Source of the DNA: an uncultured Gemella sp.
GTDB taxonomy: Bacteria; Bacillota; Bacilli; Staphylococcales; Gemellaceae
Length of the DNA: 5,446 nucleotides
Direction: 5' to 3'
Assembly (NCBI RefSeq): GCF_900766305.1
Contig: NZ_CAAFUZ010000098.1
Span: 1-5,446, forward strand
Shown: in pieces, positions 1-4,431 of the stretch
How the letters are laid out: each line of letters starts with the position of its first letter
How positions within the stretch are numbered: position 1 is the first letter of the stretch
Made by a program: the position numbers and the translations under genes
The notes under the pieces: model-generated
Databases searched by the model: none
The model's input: the letters and a program-made list of their open reading frames with translations, nothing else
What the model was told of the DNA's origin: nothing

Positions 1-67
1 AAAATATGAAAACAATAGCACTAAGAAAGGTATAATCATCTCTTAATACTACTGATGCTTTAGTCAT
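1..67 (-). CDS. Possible N-terminus of an unidentified membrane protein, running off the left edge
   Basis: From an ATG at 67-65 the minus strand stays open to the window edge for 22 codons. The peptide starts MTKASVVLRDDYTFLSAIVF, with a hydrophobic end like the start of a first membrane helix. Against it: no clear ribosome binding site, and the hairpin terminator at 86-131 lies only about 18 bases upstream, leaving little room for a promoter. The plus strand is an alternative: an open tail of 14 codons ends at a TAA at 44-46, followed by a weak hairpin (57-72) and a T-run (73-83), which could be the end of a plus-strand gene. Only one of the two is likely real. No function can be assigned. 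Confidence 0.3.
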   Translation of the reverse strand, partial: MTKASVVLRDDYTFLSAIVFIF

Positions 68-85
68 AAGGCTTATTTTTTTTGA

Positions 86-131
86 AAAACGACCAAAACA
101 TCAATATGTTCATTGATATTTTGGTCGTTTT
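86..131. terminator. Long hairpin, probable bidirectional terminator
   Basis: Two 20-nt arms (86-105 and 112-131) pair with a single wobble position around a 6-nt loop. The arms end in A4/T4 runs, and on the minus strand the stem runs out into five T. This suits a bidirectional intrinsic terminator. Recognisable toxin-like coding sequence begins right after it, so it also marks the left boundary of the mobile remnant. Confidence 0.6.
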
Positions 132-373
132 GTCAACAATCTGAAAAAGAATTATTAAAATTCTTTAAAGAAGACACTACGGCTTTGCAAGAGATTAATA
201 AGTACTATAAGAAATATAATAGATTTTCTTTTGCTAGAGTTGATTCTATTCGAGATATTGATAAAAGTAGAATACTTCCAAAAGTTAACCACTTAGATCC
301 TATCGGAGATATCATTTTACCTGAAGAATACATGAAGAAAATTTCTGATGCTATATACTTAAATCTGGTATAA
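132..373 (+). pseudogene. C-terminal remnant of a PemK/MazF-like protein
   Basis: This open stretch ends at a TAA (371-373) and encodes only the last part of a protein of the same kind as the gene at 666-1445. From the shared TTAL motif to the end, the two align without gaps over about 65 residues with about 20 identities. Both share the order TTAL, KY, a VD.I..IDK segment, LDP and a final amphipathic helix. The N-terminal MazF barrel is missing. The only upstream start, a TTG at 113, lies inside the hairpin at 86-131 and has no ribosome binding site, so the fragment is probably untranslated. The low identity argues against a recent tandem duplication; this is an old, separate family member truncated at its 5' end. 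Confidence 0.7.
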
Positions 374-401
374 AAAAAGTAGGCACAATTAAGCACCTAC
401 T
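372..401 (-). terminator. Minus-strand terminator just after the toxin remnant
   Basis: On the minus strand AGTAGG (401-396) pairs with CCTACT (383-378) around a 12-nt loop, followed by seven T. The T-tract exists only on the minus side, so it would end a transcript coming from the right. No protein gene lies on that strand here, which is why a small RNA is proposed for 374-595. Confidence 0.5.
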
Positions 402-595
402 AAAGGATAGAACTTCTTACCTTTTAAAATCGATTTTAGAGAGGCGATATTTAATATATCTTTTAAAATAATTGTGTAAATAATACACGAAGCCTCTATA
501 AAATCATTATGACATAGTTTAAACTAATTTACTATTTTAACTAGTCTAAATCAACCAGTTTAGTAAAATAAAAAAACTCAACACTAACAAGCGAT
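374..595 (-). ncRNA. Candidate small structured RNA
   Basis: No ORF of note is visible on the minus strand here, but the stretch has a TATAAT box upstream (607-602), a terminator at its end (372-401) and dense potential pairing. The core is a three-way junction: AGAGGC/GCCTCT (440-445 with 492-497) encloses hairpins GATAT/ATATC (446-460) and GTGTA/TACAC (474-488). Next come a 14-nt palindrome (425-438), a hairpin AAAGG/CCTTT (402-424) and the terminator. The plus strand can form the same stems but lacks a T-tract. I do not recognise a known RNA family: it lacks tRNA loops, a clear T-box motif and a recognisable tracrRNA tail. It may instead be DNA structure for recombination or the 3' flank of the toxin remnant. 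Confidence 0.3.
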
Positions 596-629
596 TTTAG
601 CATTATATTTGAAGTTGACAATAGCTTCA
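535..629 (+). repeat. Intergenic block R1, first copy of a patchy direct repeat
   Basis: It aligns with 1579-1670. The 12-mer TTTTAACTAGTC (535-546 and 1579-1590) is exact. ACCAGTTTAG (554-563 and 1598-1607), AAAATAAAAA and a later ACAAG also match, at almost constant spacing. Both copies end about 70 bases on in a hairpin with CAATA near its loop (here TGAAG 610-614 with CTTCA 625-629). The stem sequences differ between copies while pairing is kept, suggesting the structure matters. It lies directly upstream of the toxin-like gene. Confidence 0.6.
602..607 (-). promoter_or_regulatory. Perfect -10 box on the minus strand
   Basis: The minus strand reads TATAAT here, which would start transcription near 595 and feed the candidate RNA. 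No good -35 lies 17 bases upstream: a TTGTCA is present but only about 11 bases away. The box is therefore suggestive rather than convincing. It would be divergent from, and adjacent to, the promoter proposed for the toxin-like gene. Confidence 0.3.
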
Positions 630-637
630 TGTATGTT
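609..637 (+). promoter_or_regulatory. Possible promoter of the PemK/MazF-like gene
   Basis: TTGAAG (609-614) and TATGTT (632-637) are 17 bases apart, giving a start near 644 and a leader of about 22 bases before the ATG at 666. A better -35, TTGACA (615-620), lies inside but has only an A-rich -10 at the right distance. The hairpin at 610-629 overlaps both -35 candidates. Confidence 0.35.
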
Positions 638-665
638 GAAAAATAAAAATATTAAAGGAGAGACA

Positions 666-1445
666 ATGAAGAATAAAAAACAAGAAAATGAAGAACTATT
701 AGCAGAATCAACAGATAAAATGAAAGAAATTACAGTCGACAATCCTAACCATTTTAAAACCAGTCGCCTTGGTAAAAGCATGAAAAATTATACAACTCAG
801 CTTGAGCGGGATGTATTAGGGATAAGACGAAGAAATCCAGTATATCCTCGTGGAACTTTAGTATACGTTGATTTTGGAATTAATTATGGGTCAGAATTTT
901 CTTCTTATCATTATGCTATAACACTTAGTAATGAGGATAATAGAAAAGAGAACACTATCACAGTTGTTCCATTAACATCTAAAAAAGGGAAAAGAAACAT
1001 AAAATTAAATTCTAGTGTATCTACCTCTTTAGCAGCATTAACTCTTATGCTTGTTAATGAACATAGTAAAGTAATAGAAATTACAAACAACAAGTCAAAA
1101 GAGACTATAGATGAGTTACGAGAACAATCAAAAATTGCTAGAGAAAAACAAGATATTGAAAAAACAATTGAGATTAATGAAAAATTAGATGAATTAGCTA
1201 AATTATATGAGCAAATCAAAATGGTGCAAGAAGCTAGTACAACTGCATTAAAAAGAGTTGAAAAATACACAGAAGATTTAGACAAAGATACATATATAAA
1301 AGTAGATGCTATTACTACTATAGACAAAAATAAAATATTCAAAAGAAAAGATGACTTAGATCCTCTAACAAGAGTTACTGTATCAGAAGATATACTTAAG
1401 TTAATAGATAACGAAATTAAAAATTTATTTTTGACCAAAGATTAA
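666..1445 (+). CDS. PemK/MazF-family protein with a coiled-coil insertion
   Basis: The ATG at 666 follows AAAGGAGA at normal spacing and gives 259 residues. The MazF-like barrel is seen as GTLVYVDFG (63-71), GSEFSSYHYAITLSN (75-89), VPLTSK (101-106) and, after a long insertion, YIKVDAITTIDKNKIF (210-225). Known MazF/PemK proteins are about 110-120 residues and cleave RNA using an Arg shortly after the GSE motif and a Thr in PLT. Here Thr104 is present, but the Arg-Pro pair reads His-Tyr (82-83). Residues about 143-205 are a charged heptad-like coiled coil between barrel segments, and residues 1-60 are a basic N-terminal extension. No antitoxin-like ORF lies on either side. It is cytoplasmic. 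RNase activity is uncertain; a role in element maintenance or phage exclusion is inference. A divergent C-terminal relative lies at 132-373. Confidence 0.75.
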   Translation: MKNKKQENEELLAESTDKMKEITVDNPNHFKTSRLGKSMKNYTTQLERDVLGIRRRNPVYPRGTLVYVDFGINYGSEFSSYHYAITLSNEDNRKENTITVVPLTSKKGKRNIKLNSSVSTSLAALTLMLVNEHSKVIEITNNKSKETIDELREQSKIAREKQDIEKTIEINEKLDELAKLYEQIKMVQEASTTALKRVEKYTEDLDKDTYIKVDAITTIDKNKIFKRKDDLDPLTRVTVSEDILKLIDNEIKNLFLTKD

Positions 1446-1493
1446 TAAACAGTTGATTTTTTTCTTATTTTATTATATAATTAAGTTACTAAC

Positions 1494-1544
1494 ATAGATA
1501 CTTAAATGTATCTATCGCAAATCTTAACTAGAGCTTAATGCTCT
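1494..1544 (+). other. Two hairpins in the 3' flank of the toxin-like gene
   Basis: ATAGATAC (1494-1501) pairs perfectly with GTATCTAT (1508-1515) around a 6-nt loop, and AGAGC (1530-1534) pairs with GCTCT (1540-1544). With the terminator that follows they form three consecutive stem-loops, all in the untranslated 3' end of the toxin transcript. They could protect the mRNA or be binding sites. The arrangement parallels the hairpins after the truncated relative at 132-373. Confidence 0.45.
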
Positions 1545-1545
1545 C

Positions 1546-1582
1546 AACCGTTGGTAATTAGTTACTGACGGTTTTTCTTTTT
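1546..1582 (+). terminator. Intrinsic terminator of the PemK/MazF-like gene
   Basis: AACCGTTGGTAA (1546-1557) pairs along its whole length, with two G-T wobbles, with TTACTGACGGTT (1562-1573) around a TTAG loop. A TTTTTCTTTTT tract follows. It separates the toxin-like gene from the integrase leader. Confidence 0.85.
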
Positions 1583-1670
1583 AACTAGTCGAATTTCACC
1601 AGTTTAGACAAAATAAAAATCCCTTACTCCGACAAGAGTAAAAGATAAAATGAGATACGGCAATATCTCA
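1579..1670 (+). repeat. Intergenic block R2, second copy of the patchy direct repeat
   Basis: Partner of 535-629, about 1,044 bases downstream, so the pair brackets the toxin-like gene. This copy starts in the T-tract of the toxin terminator and ends at the hairpin 1651-1670. It has an extra perfect hairpin (1624-1641) that the first copy lacks, although the ACAAG of its loop region is conserved there. Confidence 0.6.
1624..1670 (+). other. Tandem hairpins with matching CGACAA and CGGCAA loops
   Basis: TTACTC (1624-1629) pairs with GAGTAA (1636-1641) around CGACAA, and TGAGATA (1651-1657) pairs with TATCTCA (1664-1670) around CGGCAA. The stems differ but the 6-nt loops agree at five of six positions, which suggests a shared loop-binding partner or recombinase site. 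They lie in the integrase leader. Confidence 0.4.
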
Positions 1671-1676
1671 GAATAA

Positions 1677-1751
1677 ATGTGTATGGTATACACATAAACT
1701 ACATTATTAGTATTTCATACACATCTAATCAATACAAGAAAGGATGTGTAT
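1677..1751 (+). promoter_or_regulatory. Integrase leader with four copies of an 8-bp operator-like motif
   Basis: ATGTGTAT occurs at 1677-1684 and 1744-1751, and its complement ATACACAT at 1688-1695 and 1717-1724. The first two form a perfect palindrome with a 3-bp centre that overlaps an extended -10, TGGTATACA (1684-1692); a good -35 is not visible. The last two form a 9-bp inverted repeat (1717-1725 with 1743-1751) whose right arm contains part of the integrase ribosome binding site AAAGGAT (1739-1745), so the mRNA could hide its own site. Confidence 0.45.
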
Positions 1752-1756
1752 TTATT

Positions 1757-2799
1757 GTGCAAAAAAGACAATTACCAAATGGAAAATGGCAATTTTCAGA
1801 AGGATATAAGGACAAAGACGGAGTTTACAGACGAATCACTGTGATTAAGCCAAATAAAACTCGCTCATCAGAGAAAGAAGCGTACGAGGAATTACAAGAG
1901 AAAAATAGAGCGAAACTTGAAGTTAAGATAGAATTAAAAACAATAGGATATTACAAGGAAGAATTTTTCCAAATTAAAAAGAATTCTATCAGTATCAATA
2001 CGCTTGCCTCTTACAAGTCAATTTTATAATTATTGGATGATAATCTCAACCTTAAGGATATAAGCAAATTAAAATTCAAAAAAAATTGATTAAATATAAA
2101 GAAAAATATTCTCCAGGACATGTTAAGCTTATCAAAAATATATTTAATATATTTTTCAAATTCATAAAGACTTACTATGTTCCTACATTTGATGAGGTAT
2201 TAGAGTTTTTATTATCCAAAGAAGATAAATTTAAAGAAAGACAGAAAGTTAAATATATAGAAACGAATGAAATTGAAGATCTACTATCTTCAATCACTCA
2301 TGCTACCACTAAAGATTTTGTTACAGTTCAATTATTAACAGGATTACGTGCAGGAGAATTATTAGCACTCACTCCTAAAGATATTGACATAAAAAATAAG
2401 ACACTTACAGTAAATAAAACAAAACACGCTTCAGGTATTTTTACATCACCTAAGACATTATCAAGTATGAGAACTATAGAAATTGACAATACAACTATAG
2501 ATATACTTATGAGATACATGAGTGCATCTAAAACTATTTTTGACACAAATCTTTCTACACTGAATCATAATTTAAAAAAACTAAACGTTTCTACTCACAT
2601 GTTTAGGCATACTCACGTTGCGTTATTAGTTGAAGCTGGAGTTCCAATCAAGGTTATTTCTGAAAGATTAGGACACTCAAAGATAGATACAACCTTAGAT
2701 ATATATACTCATGTAACAGAAAAAATGAAGTTAGATCTTAGAACAAAATTAGACAAGCTTTGCGCAGATTTTGCGCAGAAACAAAAACAAGCCCCTTAA
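1757..2799 (+). pseudogene. int: Tyrosine recombinase (phage/ICE-type integrase), broken in two places
   Basis: The GTG at 1757 follows AAAGGAT by about 12 bases. The first 60 residues form an AP2-like arm-DNA-binding domain, with QLPNGKWQFSEGYKDKDG and the basic YRRIT. The core-binding helices follow, but an in-frame TAA (2027-2029, after ASYKSIL) stops translation. Reading resumes as LLDDNLNLKDISKL and then shifts frame near an A8 run (2078-2085). The second piece (2086-2799) carries the whole catalytic domain with all six family residues, at fragment positions Arg88 (TGLRAGE), Lys123, His171 and Arg174 (HMFRH), His197 (LGHS) and nucleophile Tyr207 (DIYTHV). It has no start signal of its own. 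An intact enzyme would be about 345 residues and would integrate and excise the element. Two independent lesions make a sequencing error less likely and suggest a fixed, immobile remnant. Confidence 0.9.
2759..2779 (+). repeat. Tandem TTTGCGCAGA, 11-bp period
   Basis: The 10-mer TTTGCGCAGA occurs at 2759-2768 and 2770-2779, one helical turn apart, inside the last codons of the integrase. The two copies are in different reading frames, so protein repetition does not explain them. Arm-type binding sites for the integrase are a possible reading, since such sites commonly lie next to the attachment site. Confidence 0.4.
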
Positions 2800-2824
2800 A
2801 CGTTAGTTTAAAGGGCTTGTTTTT
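2783..2824. terminator. Terminator at the integrase 3' end
   Basis: A stem of about 19 bp with one mismatch (2783-2801 with 2806-2824) has a GTTA loop. It runs from AAAAACAAGCCC to GGGCTTGTTTTT, so it works in both directions. The integrase stop codon lies inside the left arm. Confidence 0.9.
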
Positions 2825-3011
2825 ATTATCTGCTGTAAACATCACACTTTACACACTCGATATACTTCACAGTAATTAATGTTAACAAACGTTAATTTAA
2901 TAGTAATCAAAGTATATTTTATAATAATTCAATTATAATAGAAAATAGTCGAAAAGTAGTAGATTTTATAGAGTATCAAGATGCTTTTCCCCTTTTTTCC
3001 CCCTCATAAAA
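2825..3011. other. Gene-free junction between converging units, possible attachment region
   Basis: No credible ORF lies here. TGTAAA (2834-2839) and TTTACA (2848-2853) form an inverted repeat. A 10-bp inverted repeat with one wobble spans 2874-2897. AAACGTTAATTTAA (2887-2900) repeats AAACGTTAGTTTAA (2798-2811) at 13 of 14 positions. A pyrimidine tract lies at 2984-3005. In phages of this group the attachment site lies between the integrase 3' end and the lysis end, which is this place, but no core sequence can be defined from one side. Confidence 0.35.
2984..3005 (+). other. 22-nt homopyrimidine tract
   Basis: Twenty-two consecutive pyrimidines in alternating T and C runs (CTTTTCCCC, TTTTTT, CCCCC, TC) stand out in an otherwise AT-rich region. 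It could be part of a recombination core or an unusual DNA structure. Nothing else in the window resembles it. Confidence 0.4.
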
Positions 3012-3045
3012 AATAAACCTCCCTATTTTATTAAGAAGGCTTATT
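3012..3045. terminator. Terminator of the HTH gene
   Basis: On the minus strand AATAAGCCT (3045-3037) pairs with AGGTTTATT (3020-3012), with one wobble, and runs into a T-tract. The plus strand also has T6 after the stem, so it probably stops transcription from both sides. Confidence 0.75.
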
Positions 3046-3050
3046 ATTTT

Positions 3051-3527
3051 TTATCTTGTATTTCTTAAACAGTCAAGAGTGAATTTATTTCCATCTAACA
3101 CTGCTTTGTATTCACTCATATAGAATTGATATGATCTATCTTCATCATCTTCAAAATCTACTTGAAATACTAGATTCTCGTATTCGTCTTCATTCATATT
3201 TCCTAAATGTACTTTTAACTCATCTACTGAATAGCAACAAGTGCAATCATTTGGATTTTCTTCTGTCCAATAAGTCACTGTTGCTCCATCTTCTAATACT
3301 AACTCATTAACAACAACCATCATTTTATCATAATTTCTCATTTTTAATTCCTCCGAATATCTGATTAATTTTTTTGCTACTTGAAGTGTCATATTCTCTA
3401 ATTTTCTTTTACCATTTCTGTAATCAGATATCAATGAATATGCAACCCCAGAATCTTTTGATATTTTATAACTACTAATTTCACTGTTTAAAAGTTCTTC
3501 TATCTCTTTAATTATTTTATCTACCAT
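3051..3527 (-). CDS. HTH protein with acidic C-terminal domain, candidate anti-CRISPR/moron
   Basis: The ATG at 3527 follows AAGAAGG at 7 bases and gives 158 residues. Residues about 5-58 form a helix-turn-helix domain (SSYKISKDSGV, then AYSLISDYRNGKRKLENMTL). Residues 63-158 form a separate, very acidic domain (about 22 Asp/Glu against 8 Lys/Arg) with CTCC at 95-98 and FEDDED at 125-130. I do not recognise the C-terminal fold. From memory, the HTH part, with its LLNS.ISS...I...GV and R.GK..L.N.TL pattern, resembles the N-terminal domains of staphylococcal AcrIIA13-15. Those keep an autoregulatory HTH and vary the inhibitory half. The gene lies downstream of the lysis genes with its own promoter, operator-like palindrome and terminator, as prophage morons do. 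Anti-CRISPR or other counter-defence function is inference; a plain repressor is the alternative. Confidence 0.85.
   Translation of the reverse strand: MVDKIIKEIEELLNSEISSYKISKDSGVAYSLISDYRNGKRKLENMTLQVAKKLIRYSEELKMRNYDKMMVVVNELVLEDGATVTYWTEENPNDCTCCYSVDELKVHLGNMNEDEYENLVFQVDFEDDEDRSYQFYMSEYKAVLDGNKFTLDCLRNTR
3339..3354 (-). promoter_or_regulatory. Internal ribosome binding site and start at the domain boundary
   Basis: Inside the HTH gene, a perfect GGAGG (3354-3350) lies 8 bases before an in-frame ATG (3341-3339, Met63). Initiation there would give a 96-residue protein made only of the acidic C-terminal domain. The site falls exactly between the two domains and is at least as good as the annotated start's own site. 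Codons for Ser-Glu-Glu-Leu could create GGAGG by chance, so use is not proven. Confidence 0.45.
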
Positions 3528-3584
3528 ATAATAACCTTCTTTCTTAAAGTGGTTTTATTTAATTCTCTATTAACTTACATTTAA

Positions 3585-3613
3585 AGTATATCACTTAATC
3601 GATATATAGTCAA
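3585..3613 (-). promoter_or_regulatory. Strong promoter of the HTH gene
   Basis: On the minus strand TTGACT (3613-3608), a 17-base spacer and TATACT (3590-3585) form a near-consensus vegetative promoter, with TG one base before the -10 (extended -10). Transcription would start near 3578, leaving about 50 bases of leader. It lies downstream of the endolysin terminator, so the gene is expressed independently of the late operon. Confidence 0.8.
3587..3606. promoter_or_regulatory. Operator-like palindrome inside the HTH gene promoter
   Basis: TATATC (3587-3592) and GATATA (3601-3606) form an inverted repeat with an 8-bp centre. It spans most of the -35/-10 spacer and overlaps the -10. A dimeric HTH protein bound here would block RNA polymerase, so autorepression by the gene product is a natural reading. 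AT-rich palindromes do arise by chance. Confidence 0.45.
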
Positions 3614-3644
3614 TAGATATTTTAAAACTTTTTAAAAAAATGCA

Positions 3645-3679
3645 TAAAAAAATAAGCCCCTACTTAATAAGTAAGGGCT
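3645..3679 (-). terminator. Terminator of the tail-holin-endolysin operon
   Basis: On the minus strand AGCCCTTACTT (3679-3669) pairs over 11 bp, with one wobble, with AAGTAGGGGCT (3665-3655) around an ATT loop, followed by TTA and a T7 run. It lies about 27 bases after the endolysin stop. Confidence 0.9.
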
Positions 3680-3705
3680 ATAGTCATTATAATTTATTCA
3701 GTTAG

Positions 3706-4431
3706 TTATTTTTTTCTCCACGTTCCGTGAGTTTCAAATGTCTCTAGATCCATAGAAGCCACATAACGTCTTACACCACTGTTAGAAATGTAAGATAACC
3801 ATTCATATCCGTTAGCATTACAGAATTCCATGTAATTGAATTCTTCACCTTTGTCATATGAACCTACGATTTCTGCATCTGTAGATGGTGCATTTCTAAT
3901 ATTAAGTTTATCAACTCCAACTGTATACACACGTACTTCAGGTAATGAGATTAAGTCAGAGTTTTCAGAAACTACTTCGTTATCGTCTACTGGGAAATAG
4001 AACCAACCTACAATACCATCAAAATTACGTTCCATATAACGTGCTGGTCCACCTACATATAATGCATCTGCATTACCATCAACATTTTGTTCAATAGTTT
4101 TCATAGTATATCCATCACTGTCTTCAATTACAATTCCTGTATGTCCATATGGATGTCCATAGATATATGTAGTATCCATTACAAAGACCGCTCCAGCTCG
4201 TGGTTTGCTATCTAAGTTTCCTATTTCATTATATTCAACTTTATATCCTAATGCAGCAGCACTATTTAATAGATCAATAGCATTTCCCCATAAAGCTTTA
4301 CCAAAAAATTTCACTGATGAATAGTTTGGTAAATCTACACATTGTGTACCATATACTCCATCTTGGTCAACACCTACTCCTAGATTCGCTATTCTTTTAG
4401 CTTCGTTAATAATTTCAATTGTTTTAACCAT
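3706..4431 (-). CDS. Phage endolysin, CHAP amidase/endopeptidase with SH3 domain
   Basis: The 241-residue protein starts at ATG 4431, with GGAGG 7 bases upstream. The N-terminal CHAP domain (about 7-145) is a cysteine peptidase/amidase that cuts peptidoglycan peptides. Expected catalytic residues are visible: Cys31 in TQCVDLPNY, His97 in YGHTGIVIE and Glu114 in TIEQN. A linker (about 148-165) leads to a bacterial SH3-type wall-binding domain (about 168-228, VYTVGVDKLNIRNAPSTDAE onward). There is no signal peptide or membrane segment, so it must wait for the holin to reach the wall. Its start shares one base with the holin stop (TAATG), implying translational coupling. It looks intact. Exact bond specificity cannot be read from sequence alone. 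Confidence 0.95.
   Translation of the reverse strand: MVKTIEIINEAKRIANLGVGVDQDGVYGTQCVDLPNYSSVKFFGKALWGNAIDLLNSAAALGYKVEYNEIGNLDSKPRAGAVFVMDTTYIYGHPYGHTGIVIEDSDGYTMKTIEQNVDGNADALYVGGPARYMERNFDGIVGWFYFPVDDNEVVSENSDLISLPEVRVYTVGVDKLNIRNAPSTDAEIVGSYDKGEEFNYMEFCNANGYEWLSYISNSGVRRYVASMDLETFETHGTWRKK

Noticed and set aside
113..131. TTG start of the toxin remnant
   Set aside because: It falls inside the right arm of a long terminator hairpin without a ribosome binding site, so it was not used to define a gene.
440..497. The three-way junction as a tRNA
   Set aside because: It lacks a 7-bp acceptor stem, a T-loop GTTCRA motif and an anticodon arm of proper size.
374..595. A tracrRNA for a type II CRISPR system
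   Set aside because: No CRISPR repeat or cas gene is in the window to pair with, and the usual tail hairpins are not recognisable.
609..665. Earlier TTG start for the toxin-like gene
   Set aside because: The ATG at 666 has a clear AAAGGAGA site, and the upstream codons overlap the probable promoter and hairpin.
584..781. Minus-strand ORF over the toxin-like gene start
   Set aside because: It overlaps the start region of the toxin-like gene and has no credible start signal or recognisable motif. Similar short shadows at 205-396 and 2328-2546 were dropped for the same reason.
911..1438. A 175-codon minus-strand ORF opposite the toxin-like gene
   Set aside because: It is the antisense shadow of a gene with convincing MazF motifs and its own ribosome binding site; the hydrophobic product reflects complemented A-rich codons.
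535..1670. A CRISPR array
   Set aside because: Only two imperfect repeats about 1 kb apart with a gene between; no regular spacers.
1679..1756. Integrase start at the GTG at 1679
   Set aside because: The codons run through the palindromic leader, have no ribosome binding site and give residues foreign to integrase N-termini; the GTG at 1757 is better.
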